The position numbers and the translations under genes were made by a program. From Gamarada debralockiae (taxonomy: Eukaryota; Ascomycota; Leotiomycetes; Helotiales; Hyphodiscaceae): a DNA stretch of 17,081 nt. This document shows, piece by piece, positions 7,400-17,081 of the stretch. Under the pieces are notes generated by a model. That model ran no database searches. It was not told the origin of the DNA and saw only the letters and a program-made list of their open reading frames with translations. The stretch's first letter is position 1. Each line of letters opens with the position of its first letter. The DNA is taken from assembly GCA_002803225.1 (NCBI GenBank), contig NXFV01000776.1, forward strand, positions 1 through 17,081, written 5' to 3'.

Positions 7400-8460
7400 T
7401 ATAAGAGGGCTTAGCGTAGTTAGATATCTTTATCCTCTAGTAGATTTTTAATTTCTAGTTTAATACTTACTTCTAGGTCTAATCGTTTGAATAGCTTTAG
7501 TTTAGTACTCCTGAAGGTCCTTAGTTATCCAGTTTTGAAGCCAATAAGGTATAATTCGCTGTCTATACTAAGAAGTATTACTAGCTCTTCTTATCCACGT
7601 CCCTCCTTCTATACTATCACTTTTAAATTAAGAGGTAGATTATAGATATAACTTGTCTATAGTCTATTCCTTATTCGGAGAGCATTAGCGACCTTTCGTT
7701 TAGCATAGTATACTCTCACTTCTACTATAGCTTTCTTAATTACACTTGCCCGTTCTATAATATCAAGTGATAGAGGGTCAAAATCTACTATACAAGGGTA
7801 TGCCCCAAAGACAAGAAGAGTAGGAACGAGCCTATATAGTCCAGCTGTATTATTTACAGTTTTAACCACCATCTAGAGCCTCTCATTACGTCCAAGGCTC
7901 GGGATTTCCCTAGATATAATCACAAATGCCTGTCTAAGGGGGATATAGTACCGTTCTACCTTCCTAATAGAGTTATAGGACTCTATCGGCATCATCTTAA
8001 CGTCGGATCCCATAGACCTTACGTTATCTCTAAACTCCTTACTATCAAAGTTAGTGCCAGGGTCGTGTATAATAAAATCAAGGGGTCCTTAGTAGATATC
8101 AATCTAATAGGCCCTAAGAGCCTCCCAAGCATACTTTACACTCATACTTCAGACGAACCTAGCTACTTAGAAGCCTGTGGACTCGCAAACCACTTGCAAT
8201 ACTAAGTCCCCACAAAGGTCCAAGACGTCAATATAAACAGAGTAGTTGAACTCCTTATCGTCCTTAATAGAGAACTTAAAGCGCCCGGGGGGCCCTCCAT
8301 ACCTCTAGCAATAGTCATAGTACTCTACAATCCTCCTTAGAATACTTAAGTCAGTATCGTGCCTGCTTTGTCTAGCAGATCCTTCAAACGCCGTACGGAT
8401 AGGTAGCCAAAGAGACGGTAGAGTTGACGTAGTTCCGTTTTAGTCAAGTAGCAGCTAGGG
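7400..8460 (-). pseudogene. Copia integrase
   Basis: Integrase inserts the cDNA into the genome. The N-terminal zinc domain is recognisable but broken: the two His positions (8420, 8405; HX4H) are Tyr, and the first Cys of CX2C (8319) is Tyr, while the second (8310) remains. The catalytic core keeps Asp at 8229, Asp at 8064 and Glu at 7956, giving D-X54-D-X35-E, the expected D,D35E spacing. An open stretch of 71 codons (7872-7657) is the C-terminal end of the core. A beta-rich C-terminal domain (KEGRG, LLSIDSE) follows to about 7500. The 1-bp deletion near 8361 lies between the two halves of the zinc domain. Confidence 0.92.
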
Positions 8461-8519
8461 ATCTATCCTTCGGAGTTAAAAATAACAAGTTCCACAATAT
8501 CAAGGAGCATCCATAGGTG

Positions 8520-8900
8520 GCCAAATTTGCGTACTACTAGTACTTAGATCTTTCCTTAGATTACAACATCCCTTAGATTATCGTATATTACCTACAGGCA
8601 GTCCATATCTTATAAGCAGAGCAAGAACGGCACATCTGCTTAGACTACATAAAATTCAACATCTCCTAAAGGTGTTTTGACAGTCGCTACTCCCAAAGAA
8701 GGTATTTAGCCAATGCTAAATTTGATTGTTAACTCGCCAGCCCGTGACTCGTCTAGCTCTACAAGTCGTATTTTCCGTAAAGCGTCAAGTTGGGACGTTC
8801 CTGCAGTTGATCTGCTCGCTGCTCCTATGTCGATAAGGATACCCATAAATAAATATATCGAGTAACGGGCCATAAACTGCTCTACAGCCATAGGTTAAGC
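8520..8900 (-). pseudogene. Copia aspartic protease region
   Basis: The active-site loop is visible as GILIDIGAASRSTAG, with the catalytic Asp at 8831 and Ile at 8828 where the family has Thr or Ser (D-T/S-G-A). ACN to ATN is a RIP-type transition. Downstream SLGVATVKTPLG and VPFLLCL match the flap and C-terminal part of fungal Copia proteases. The protease would cut the polyprotein into Gag, integrase and RT. A 61-codon open stretch (8891-8706) survives around the active site, but the frame is interrupted on both sides. Confidence 0.85.
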
Positions 8901-9191
8901 TATAATCTCTAGGGGCGCCCGTGCAAAAGCATAGAATACGGACGTCGCGTTCAATAGATCCGTGATCTACTGTCCATCATACCTTGTATTAGCTACCAAG
9001 AAGGTCTCAGCGAAGTGGTTACTATGGATGTTCCCTGTTAAGGCTTTACCCTAGTTTATAAGTCCCTCTTTATTATCGGTAGAGTCATCTAACGGGTACT
9101 AATCTAACCCTTCCCATTCCATGAGGTATTGAGCATAGGCCTTCTGCCCGTAAGGTTTCCCTTAAGTCTTCTTCTATACCTTAAAAGTCTT

Positions 9192-10841
9192 ATATGCCTT
9201 TTAACGTTCTTCCTTAGAGTAGTTAGTACTATAGCATCCCTTCTTTTTGCACACATAGCACTCCTTATCCTTAGATATAGGCCTCTTCTAATCCCTCTTT
9301 AAGCCTTAGGAGTATCCGAACGTCCGATCCGCATAGAACTATTCTTCTTGACTCTCGTGGTCGTATTAGGAAGGGTCCTGCGTCATATACGCGGTCGCTT
9401 TCCTATTGCTTTAGGATCTAATAGACAAGGAAGACTATATAAAGTCGCATGCCCCCTAGAAAGTATAGGCATTTATAAAGATTACAAGGTCACATTCCCT
9501 AACATTATATATAGCTTACATAAGTTTATCCCGTAGGATCTAGTCCGTCCGCATCTCAGGGCATAGCCTTAGCTAGAGACGCTAGAGCTCTCTAGTAAGG
9601 TCCTCAAAGTAGTCTATAATAGATTTGTCCTACCTAGTATTCTCCGTCTAAATAGTCTCAAAGGTCAGACCTAGCCATCTATTAAGATTAGACTAGGCCC
9701 GCTCTTCTGTCTTAAAGTAGCTCCTAAGAGCGGAAATAACTTAGTCTAAAGTAAGTTATTAGCTTAAAAGTACGAGGTAATAATAGCTTTAGGCGTCGTC
9801 CTTAAGTATATTAGAGATTACATAGCAGTAATCACTAGGGGGAATACCGGCTTTACGGCAGAGGTCGTAGAATACCGTGAGGCATATATCCAGGGAGTCC
9901 TTAGATCCGCTATACTATAGGCTTTTATCGTATATCTTAATTAATATAGTCAAACCTCTTGATCCTTCGCCAGTCATTATTCGAGCATAGGCGGGTAGTC
10001 CCCTTGTACTATTCCCAAGATTTTTAGGTACTACAGCGTAGTATTTATAAAGTTATTATTATTCTAGGATCTAAGGGAGTAGCTTATATAATGAGTTTCC
10101 GTATAAGGGTATAAATGAAAATTATAGCTTTTTGTCTTCTAGAAATTTCTTAGTCTCAAAGGAATCTCCGTGTCCGATATAGGTATTGGCCTAGTATACA
10201 TTAAAAGTAGGCTATTAGGGGCGCTATATTATTAAAGTATTTTCTATAGGCTTAATACCTAGTCGTATTAAGGCATCGTATAGTCCGTCATTTGTTGATA
10301 GCGACAGAGGGTAAGGCCTTAAGGTAGTAGACCGGGGCAATATTAGCATCCTCACGGTCGTAGGAGACGTCGCTATATACTATTGCTCTGTATAAAGCCT
10401 ATAATTTCTCCGGGAGTTAAATCTATCGTTAATCTGCTCTTTTAGGTCTTGTTCTGGCTATTCCGCCATTGTCTCCTCCTCTATAGTCACTACTAGTTGC
10501 CTAGCCGCGGGATATCCCCTTCCTCTCTTTATATACACGCTATTCTCGCGCAGTCCGCCCTGTAGCTTAACAGCAAGGCCTAGGGTAATACTATTAAATA
10601 CTAAAGCGTCCCAGCTCTTAAAGCACTCTTGGAAGTTGTACTAGAGGGTAGTGTCTTTACTCTCCCCTTTTGTAAAGCCTTTAATCCATTAAATGATATA
10701 GTCTAATTAAGATATAAGTATAGAGAGCTCGTCTGGGAGTGAGAGTACCTTTACAGTGTCTACTAGAGGGGTTACTTGAGCTGAGCTAGGGTCGCCGCTA
10801 GTACCGGCAGTAGTTTGTTAAGTATCTCCTGTATAAGACAT
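9192..10841 (-). pseudogene. Copia gag region with zinc knuckle
   Basis: Gag forms the virus-like particle and binds element RNA. The start codon is chosen because the Thr/Ala/Gly/Ser-rich head after it is followed, in phase, by typical fungal Copia Gag sequence down to a zinc knuckle at 9260-9221. The knuckle reads CYVCKKKGCYSTNY: a CX2CX4CX4H layout as I recall it for fungal Copia Gags, with the last His now Tyr and the usual Trp after the third Cys also Tyr. The first in-frame stop is seven codons after the ATG, at a probable Gln codon. In-frame stops are fewer than in the Gypsy elements. Confidence 0.85.
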
Positions 10842-11090
10842 CTTATACAAAGCGTCGCAAAGTATCTATATATTAAGTGTATATACGTTACAGAACGCAG
10901 ATCAGTAGTAGAGATAGAGAGCCAGTTTCCTAGTAAGTTTATCTCCAAATTAATCCCTCTAGAAGTCTAAGGCCAGCGGACAAGCTACTAGTTCTCCCTC
11001 TTTCTCCCTTTAGCATACGCCTCGCCAAGAGATTATATCTCTTTAAGGTTATACCTGGCCGTCTATAGTTAAAAGACAACTACTAATTAG
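10842..11090 (-). other. Copia 5' leader between 5' LTR and gag start
   Basis: 249 bp of untranslated leader. The tRNA primer-binding site should begin right after the LTR; on the minus strand the sequence is CTAATTAGTAGTTGTC, which I cannot match to a tRNA end with confidence. RIP may have altered it, since TTGGTAG to TTAGTAG changes would hide a common start of such sites. No other feature is seen. Confidence 0.6.
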
Positions 11091-11322
11091 TATTAGTTTT
11101 ACTTAGGGTACGCGTACAAAAGCATTAAAAACAAGTAGTAAAAATATAGGCTATATTTATTATCTCTCCTATAAAAAGAGATAAAGCTATAGCTATATAT
11201 ATAAAGAGAAAGGGGTTAAAGCTATATAGGTAGTGTTCGCTAGAGGGCAAGTGAAGTAGGGAGAGCCGGATATTAATGCCCTATTACTCGCTCATATAAT
11301 ACTAAGGGGATATATACTAATA
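11091..11322 (-). repeat. Copia 5' LTR (right in window)
   Basis: 232 bp, gap-free match to 4833-5064. This is the more heavily mutated copy: about 21 of some 28 differences have T or A here against C or G in the other LTR, including the terminal TAACA changed to TAATA. With no transversions or indels, the divergence reflects RIP and not clock-like ageing. Confidence 0.95.
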
Positions 11323-11327
11323 TTTAC
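11323..11327. repeat. Right target-site duplication of the Copia element (TTTAC)
   Basis: Identical to 4828-4832 and directly beside the right LTR. Removing 4833-11327 restores the uninterrupted pre-insertion sequence. Confidence 0.9.
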
Positions 11328-11499
11328 TTTAGTTTTAATACTTCTAAGTTATATAGAATAGTTTAAAGGATAATTATTTTAAGGTTATTATAAGGTTATT
11401 ATATAAGAGGGCTTAATTTAACTTAATAGAATTAAGTTTATTAAAATAAATCGTTTTATATTTTAGGTATAGTTTAAGGTTTATAATATAAGTTATAAG
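11328..11499 (+). other. Probable leader of Gypsy-2B
   Basis: AT-rich sequence joining the presumed LTR/leader (4487-4832) to the gag frame. An 11-bp direct tandem (AAGGTTATTAT, 11381-11391 and 11392-11402) is the only structure I see. No coding frame is evident. Confidence 0.45.
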
Positions 11500-14400
11500 T
11501 ACTATAAATAGAGAGCTAGAATAGTTTTAGTTATAAGTATCTTTTACTAAAGTTTAAGTAGATTACTAGTAATAGCTAATTTTATAGAAAAGGAAGTAAA
11601 GATAAATAGAACTATAGTAAGATCTATAGCTTTACTTAAAATAAAAGTCTAACTTTAGGAGGATTTAAATAGTATAATAAGGGAAGAGAGCAAATATTAG
11701 GAGAGAATCTTAAAGCCTTATTATAATAGATAGAGAGATATTAGAGAGCTTAGAGACTAAGTTCTAAGGATACTTTGTATTATAATCCTCTTAATATTTA
11801 ATATTATCTTAAAGCTAATACTTATTAGAGTATTAGCTATAAATAAAAGATAGGCAGAAAGCTTTAGATAATATTATAGGAGCTAAAAGGATTAGCTTAG
11901 AAGAAGGGAATATAGTTCTACTATACTAGGACTACCTAGAACTCTTGTCTTAGGTAAAAAAGTATAGAATTAAGGGATTTAAAGGACTAAGTATTTAAAG
12001 TAAAGCCTTAGAAAGTGTTATAAAGTATAACTAAGGATAAGGTCAAAAGGGAGGGTCCCTGCTTGAAGATAATATAAGGAAGAAGGATAATATTAGGATT
12101 AAAGATAATAAAGACAAAAAGAATAATAAGGATAATAGGTTATTTTCTTTTGTTTTTAAGGAATATATAGTAGAACTTCTTTATTAAAGAGGAAGTCAAT
12201 TAACTATAATTAAGAAAGGATAATATTAATACTACTAGCCCTTAGGAACCCTTTAATTAATATACTACTATTAGGTAATACTTTAGAAGGCGAAAAATAA
12301 TAATAATAATTAAGGAATTAATAAAGCCTATAAGAATAATAGTAATTAGACTCTTTTATACCTAGTGAATTATTACTCGAAATACCTTCTAATAATCTAA
12401 TAGATTTAATTAATATAGATAAAGTTACTATACTATATATAGTAATACTAACCCCTACTTTAGCTAGTCTTATCTTTAATAAGTAAGAAGCTATATACTA
12501 AGTTAATAATATACTTACCTTCTTCTAAGATTAAAACTATACTAGAAAAGATAAGTATAAGTATATACTTTATTATATTAATATTACTCTTTATAATAAT
12601 ATTAAAGCTATACTAGAGTATACTAATAAGTTATTCGATAAAAAGGCCTTCTTTATAGTCTTAAAAAGAAAGTACTAAGACTATAATAATAACTATACTA
12701 AGTATACTTACCTTTTTCTTAATATATTAATTTCTTTAGCTTAATAAAGATAAATCGAATTAAAGGACTTTATTAAGCTCTTCTATTAGATTTCTATTAG
12801 TCTTAAGAAAAGGAATCTCTTTAATAAAGTAGAATAGGCTAACCTCTTCCTTTTTATATTATTAAATTAAATTCGTTTAAAGATTATTAAGAAATATAAT
12901 ATAAACTTAGATAATAAAAAGACCTTAATATATATTAACTTCTATAAGATAGCTATTAAGGTTTATAAATCTAACGAAGTAATTAACTAGTATAAGGAAA
13001 GCTAGAATCCTATTATACTAAGCTTAAAAGTTAATACTATTAATAATATCCTAAGGGATTTAAATACTTATAAAAAGACTTCACTAGATAAGCTAAAGTA
13101 ACTTTCCTAGATACTTGCCTTAGACTAGATATTCTTTACTAAGTTTAGTTTAAATATAAGGACTTAAGATTTATAAGATAACTTAGCTTAATAATTAAAA
13201 GAGCTTTATATTACCTAGGCTAATATAATTTATAATATCTAAGAAGAAATTTAATAAGAACTTCAAGCTACTCTAGATTAAGATAACTCTAAGTATAGTA
13301 ATCAGGATTATTACTAAGGCTAAAGGTATAAAGGATTTTATAGTAAATATAGACTAGACTTTAATTAATAATCTTAGGCCTTTTAGAACTAAAGTACTTT
13401 AATTAATAATACTATTAATATATTAGCTATCTATAGAGGCTTTAATAGAGAGTATAGTAACGGCTTTAGACTTAACTACTATACCTATTATAATATCAAT
13501 AGAAATAGGAACCTAGAATAGTATCTATATAGCTATTTAAATTAGTACTCTTAACTTTAAGAACTTATTTAAAATAAGATTTATTATAAAAATAATAATA
13601 AAAGGATTTGTTTTAGACTTTAGAGAGAAGGTATAAAAGAAGCTATATTATATAGTAATACCCCTTAGGTTTAATAAATTATTTCTAAGACTAAAGGAAC
13701 TTAGTATAATCTTAATATTACTTAATAAGCTAGAAATATATAAGAAGAGTAGAACTAAGTAGAGGAGGTAGCCTAGGTATAAGTAAATACTAATATAACT
13801 AAAGCTAATATAGTTCTAGTTTAAAGTATTATAAAGTAACTAGAAATCTTAAAGCTTTTAGTCTAATACTACTTTATTATAGATAATAATAAATAAGATA
13901 TTAATAACCTTCTTAATAAAAGGATATATACTTATTTTATAGAAGTTAACTCTAATTTAGACTCTAGAGAATAAATAACTCTTATAGCTAATATATCCTA
14001 GGCCTATACTAAATCCAAGGTTATTAAACATACTAATTAGAGTAAAGCACAAAAGGATAAGGCTAAACTTTAAAGGAAGGTCGAGGTAAAGGCTAAATTA
14101 CCTAGACCTAAGATAAAGAGATAATTTATATATAAGCTAGAGGAGCTAAAGGAACTTAATAAGCCTAATAATATAAGTATTAAGGAGATAATTAAAGTAA
14201 TTCTAAGGCTAGATCTTCCTTGAGAAGCTAATATTATATAATCCCTTAAAGAATTTAACTATCTTTTACTAGAAACTATTACTAGAGATAAGCCTTAGTA
14301 TTAAGTCAAGCTTATAGTATACTAACCCAAGAAGTCAAAAAAGTATTAGAACTTAATTACCTAGTTAAGGAGTAAATACTTTATAAAAGCTATTTAAAAT

Positions 14401-15160
14401 AAGCTTTTAATTAATTTAATCTAGTACTAGGAACTATTTAAGGTTATTAATACTACTTAAGCTATACTAAAGTCTCTTATTAAAGAAAAGCCTATTAAAG
14501 AAGAAGCTATTATTAATATCTAATTAATTAGTTTAAATAGTTTTATAACTCGAGAATAGATTATAATAACCTCTAAGCTACTAGTAAATATTATAAGTCC
14601 TATAGATATAGCTTTTAAGCTAGTAATACTTAATATAAGAGTAAAGGCTAATATTATATTATACAAACTTACTAAGAGCCTTAAATATTTAATCTTAACT
14701 ATAAAGAACCTTAAATTAAAGATAATTTTAAGATAAGTACTTTAGTTTACTAGGATAATAAAAGCTAATATTAAGATTAAATATAAAGTTAAGTATACTA
14801 TAGTTTTCTTTTTAGTTTAAGAGTTAAAGGGATAGACTTTATTAATAGTTCTACTTAAATAACCTTTTATATATACTATAAAAATAATCTTTAAGTATAA
14901 AGATTATAATTCTATAAATACTATTTTTTATAACCTAAGGAGCTATTTAACTTATATAGTCTTAGTTATTCTCTTAGTTAAAAGACTAGTTTATTATAAG
15001 CGCTATTAATATACTTATATTAAAGATAATAGTTCTAAGGAGGAAAACTAGCTACTAGTACTATTTCCTAGGATTATACTAGCGTTAGGGTAGGCCAGGG
15101 ATTAAGTAAAGGAAATAAGTTTAATTATTAGGATTTTAGTAGTTTTAGTAATTCTAGAGT
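11500..15160 (+). pseudogene. Gypsy-2 copy B gag and probable protease region, RIP-inactivated
   Basis: One plus-strand frame (codon starts 11539, 12061, 12427, 15061) runs about 3.6 kb without an indel that I can detect. The N-terminal part (11500-11946) has no counterpart in copy A in this window because A is cut at that point by Gypsy-1. From 11947 to 14133 it parallels copy A gag, including the Gln-rich tracts that now read as runs of TAA/TAG. The stretch 14134-15160 has the arrangement of a linker and retropepsin-like region of fungal Gypsy polyproteins, but I cannot point to an intact D-S/T-G motif, so the protease call is tentative. No start ATG is recognisable. In-frame stops are very dense. 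Confidence 0.72.
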
Positions 15161-15161
15161 T

Positions 15162-15600
15162 CTAAGAAAGGAGTTAATAGGTAGGAAGGTAGTCCCTTTT
15201 AAAGGGGTCTATAAACATTTGCTAGACAAGTATTCTAATCTCTTTGTACTTACTAATATAGTTATTGATTTTACATTAGACAAAGAAAAGTAAGCTACCC
15301 TTAACAAAAAAGACTTGTATAAAGGGATATATAAAATATTGGAAAGCTAGTTCCTAGAATTCGGATTTTCGAGGGAGAATAATAGTATATTAATATACTT
15401 TTGTTCAAATCCACTAGCAGATTAAATATACAAAGTAAGCTAAGGGAAGTTAAAGGCTTAAATAGAAATAGTAAAGATAAGAGAGGCGCTAAGGGACGTA
15501 AGGGGAGAGCTAAAGCTAATAAAGGAATAAATTCTAAATTAAGTTACTATTAGTACTATATATAAGCTAAAGTCCAAAAAAGTTTAACTAATTAATAAGA
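15162..15600 (+). other. Less-mutated coding segment between protease region and RT of Gypsy-2B
   Basis: Within the pol frame this stretch of about 146 codons has only around eight stops, and it keeps Gln, His and CpA that are almost absent on both sides. Visible pieces include VVPFKGVYKHLLDKY, NIVIDFTLDKEK and LNKKDLYKGIYKILE. It is Lys/Leu-rich, probably helical, and in phase with the RT downstream. I do not recognise it as a named domain. It may be the family's normal spacer or an acquired piece. Confidence 0.5.
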
Positions 15601-17081
15601 ATAATAATATAAGAAGTACTCTTAAAGGGAAGCTAAACTAGTATAAGCAGTTATTTGTAAGAGATACTCCCTAGGAATATATTAGCTAATTTAAGAATTA
15701 CCTATTACTATAAAGAGTAGCGATTTTATAAGGATCTTAGCTAATACTAGAATAAATTAAAAAGCTTAATATTAGAGATTAGCTTTAGCTAAGGGAAAGA
15801 AAAATACTAATTGAGATACTAATTAACTATAAAGTAATTATTACTTTTAACTAGACTAAAAGTTCTTAAATCTATAAAGATATTAGCCCTTTAGTTATTA
15901 TTAAGATAATAAAATATAAAGTATAGTAAGAACTAAGCTTCCCTATTTTAAGAGCTTTTATCCTAGCTATTCTAGAAATCTTATAGGATTGTCTTAAGTA
16001 AGAGGTACTTAAGTACTATAATAGACTATATTAGAATCTATAGTTTCTAATTACTAAAAAAGCCCCTAGGATATATTAACTTATTAATATTATAATAAAG
16101 CTTAATTTAATAATACTAAAGGACATAAATTTATCTTCTTTAGTAAACAAATTTTTAGAAGAATTTATTAAGTATATAGTTACTTTATTAATTAACTTCT
16201 TTTTTAGATATAACTAACTTATTCTTATACCTAAATATAAGGATATAACTGCCTTTGCAACTCTACTTAAACTACTTTGGATAATAACCCTATCTTAAGA
16301 AGTAATGAATTTAGTAGTATAGTTTATATATATAATAATAAGGATTCTTAATAAGCTATTTCTAATTATTATAATATTTTTCCTAGATAATATTAGAGTT
16401 AAGGGCCTATATACTATATATAGTAATAAGGAAATCCTTTCTAGAGTCAAAAGATATATATTCGAATATATCTAGAATTTAAATAAGATTATAGATTAAA
16501 TCGAGTATATAAGAGCTTATATTAGGGCTAAATCACAGTTCTACTATAATAGAATAAATATTATTAGATTTATTTATAGGTATAATAGTAAGACTCTTAC
16601 TACTTCAAAGGTAATTAAGATTCTTAAATAGCTGCCTTACTAAAATATTATTAAGAGTAGAGCTTTTATTAATATTTATATTTATTATTAGATCTAGATT
16701 AAGGACTTTATTATTATTAGAGCTCCGATTTATAAGATATTCAAGAAAAACGTTAGATAGAACTAGAGGATAGACTAGTAATAAGCTATAGACGCCCTAA
16801 AGACTATACTTACTATTATACTTATATTATATAAAATCTAGTATAAACTAAGATAAAGTAAGATTTATATTAAAGTAGATATAAGTCTTAAAAGATAAAG
16901 AGGTATTATAGGATAATTTAATAAAGATAATAATTAAAGGATTTCTTAATATAAGAGTAGGCTTTAGAATAAAGTAAAGTATAATTATAATACTATAAAA
17001 AGAAAGTATAAGAGAGTCTTTAAATACCTTTAAAGACTTTAATATTAGCTATATAAGATCTACTTTATCTTAGAAACTAAT
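15162..17081 (+). pseudogene. Gypsy-2 copy B pol: reverse transcriptase and RNase H, truncated by the window
   Basis: Frame with codon starts divisible by 3 (15162, 16047, 16386, 17076), shifted by -1 relative to gag. From about 15840 the sequence has the typical lead-in to a fungal Gypsy RT. The FLITKKAPR block is at 16044, motif A at about 16185-16225 has Asn (16194) where the catalytic Asp should be, and motif C reads FFLDN (16377-16391): first Asp kept (16386), second Asp now Asn (16389). VKGLYT and the thumb and connection follow. RNase H begins near 16870 with YIKVDIS (Asp kept), and the window ends at LETN, where the family has ETD. Two of three RT catalytic carboxylates and one RNase H Asp are thus lost, besides many stops. 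Confidence 0.87.

Larger units (their letters stand above)
5647..10841 (-). pseudogene. Copia Gag-Pol polyprotein, about 1,730 codons, inactivated by RIP and a 1-bp deletion
   Basis: The frame opens at an ATG (10841-10839) beginning MSYTGDT and closes after the RNase H C-terminus at TAA 5649-5647. From 10841 to about 8364 one frame holds (start, the gag stretch near 10187, zinc knuckle at 9263 and protease at 8891 are all in phase). From about 8361 to the end a second frame holds (integrase at 7872, RNase H at 5847). The shift is best explained by loss of one base near 8361-8362. Many premature TAA/TAG codons stand at Gln or Trp positions. Order of domains: Gag, protease, integrase, RT, RNase H, originally a single fused protein. 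No functional product is possible. Confidence 0.93.
4833..11322 (-). mobile_element. Complete Copia-type LTR retrotransposon, 6,490 bp, RIP-inactivated
   Basis: Two 232-bp LTRs (4833-5064 and 11091-11322) enclose a 6,026-bp interior, flanked by identical TTTAC duplications. On the minus strand the order is 5' LTR, 249-bp leader, gag with zinc knuckle, protease, integrase, reverse transcriptase, RNase H, about 580 bp of non-coding DNA, and 3' LTR. Integrase upstream of RT is the diagnostic order of Copia (Pseudoviridae-like) elements. The interior is less AT-rich than the flanking Gypsy elements, suggesting milder RIP or a younger insertion. The element sits in the presumed leader of Gypsy-2B, so it is the last insertion seen in the window. 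Confidence 0.95.
11328..17081 (+). mobile_element. Gypsy-2 copy B: main body of a Gypsy retrotransposon, heavily RIP-mutated, cut by the window edge
   Basis: Collinear with copy A from 11947 to 14133, then continuing without interruption into pol. Protease-like, RT and RNase H regions follow in the Gypsy order, and the window ends inside RNase H; integrase would follow. It is among the most AT-rich and CpA-poor DNA in the window. Its 5' end is probably the TGTAGTGGGG segment at 4487, separated from the rest by the Copia insertion. Confidence 0.88.

Noticed and set aside
7127..7414. 95-codon plus-strand frame
   Set aside because: Antisense shadow of the Copia integrase-RT linker.
9348..9536. 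62-codon plus-strand frame
   Set aside because: Antisense shadow of the Copia gag C-terminal part.
11770..11860. Strongly hydrophobic Ile/Leu run in the Gypsy-2B N-terminal frame, looking like a membrane segment
   Set aside because: RIP turns Thr, Val, Pro and Ala codons into Ile, Met, Leu and Val, so hydrophobicity here is likely a mutation artefact.
1..17081. CRISPR array, defence island, tRNA or rRNA genes, or a host gene cluster
   Set aside because: There are no regularly spaced repeats, no clover-leaf or rRNA-like sequence and no intact host reading frame. Everything recognisable is retrotransposon.

Overview
The window looks like a gene-free, repeat-only stretch of a filamentous ascomycete (Pezizomycotina) genome that has been through repeat-induced point mutation (RIP). 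Most of it is very rich in TpA and poor in CpA. Coding frames of transposon proteins can still be read over kilobases without indels, but they are full of TAA/TAG codons where Gln (CAA/CAG) or Trp (TGG) is expected. TGA stops are rare. I found no host gene, tRNA, rRNA or CRISPR array. The species cannot be named from this sequence.

Layout. (1) 1-2242: the 5' part of a Gypsy-type LTR retrotransposon on the minus strand ('Gypsy-1'), with its LTR (1845-2242) and a RIP-damaged gag running into protease at the window edge. (2) 2243-4486: part of a second Gypsy family on the plus strand ('Gypsy-2', copy A), entirely within gag. (3) 4487-4832: a segment beginning TGTAGTGGGG that interrupts copy A; it is probably the LTR and leader of the next element. 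(4) 4833-11322: a complete 6,490-bp Copia-type element on the minus strand, with two 232-bp LTRs, a 5-bp target-site duplication (TTTAC) and a full gag-protease-integrase-RT-RNase H polyprotein, all as pseudogenes. (5) 11328-17081: Gypsy-2 copy B on the plus strand, running through gag, a probable protease region, RT and RNase H until the window ends.

The junctions give an order of events. Copy A went in first. Gypsy-1 then inserted into its gag: A/B homology starts exactly at the Gypsy-1 LTR edge. A second Gypsy-2 element (B) inserted into copy A at 4486/4487, and the Copia element then inserted into the leader of B. Removing the Copia element and one TTTAC copy joins 4832 to 11328.

The enzymes are almost certainly dead. 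Both reverse transcriptases have Asp-to-Asn changes in the catalytic DD box, zinc-binding Cys/His residues have become Tyr, and the Copia frame has a one-base deletion near 8361. Some patches largely escaped RIP: the Gypsy-1 LTR core, the first 100 bp after 4487, and the 580-bp non-coding 3' end of the Copia element. No new defence or metabolic system is visible. The points of interest are the nested structure, the RIP signature, the spared patches, and CACGTG-centred palindromes in two unrelated LTR-like segments.
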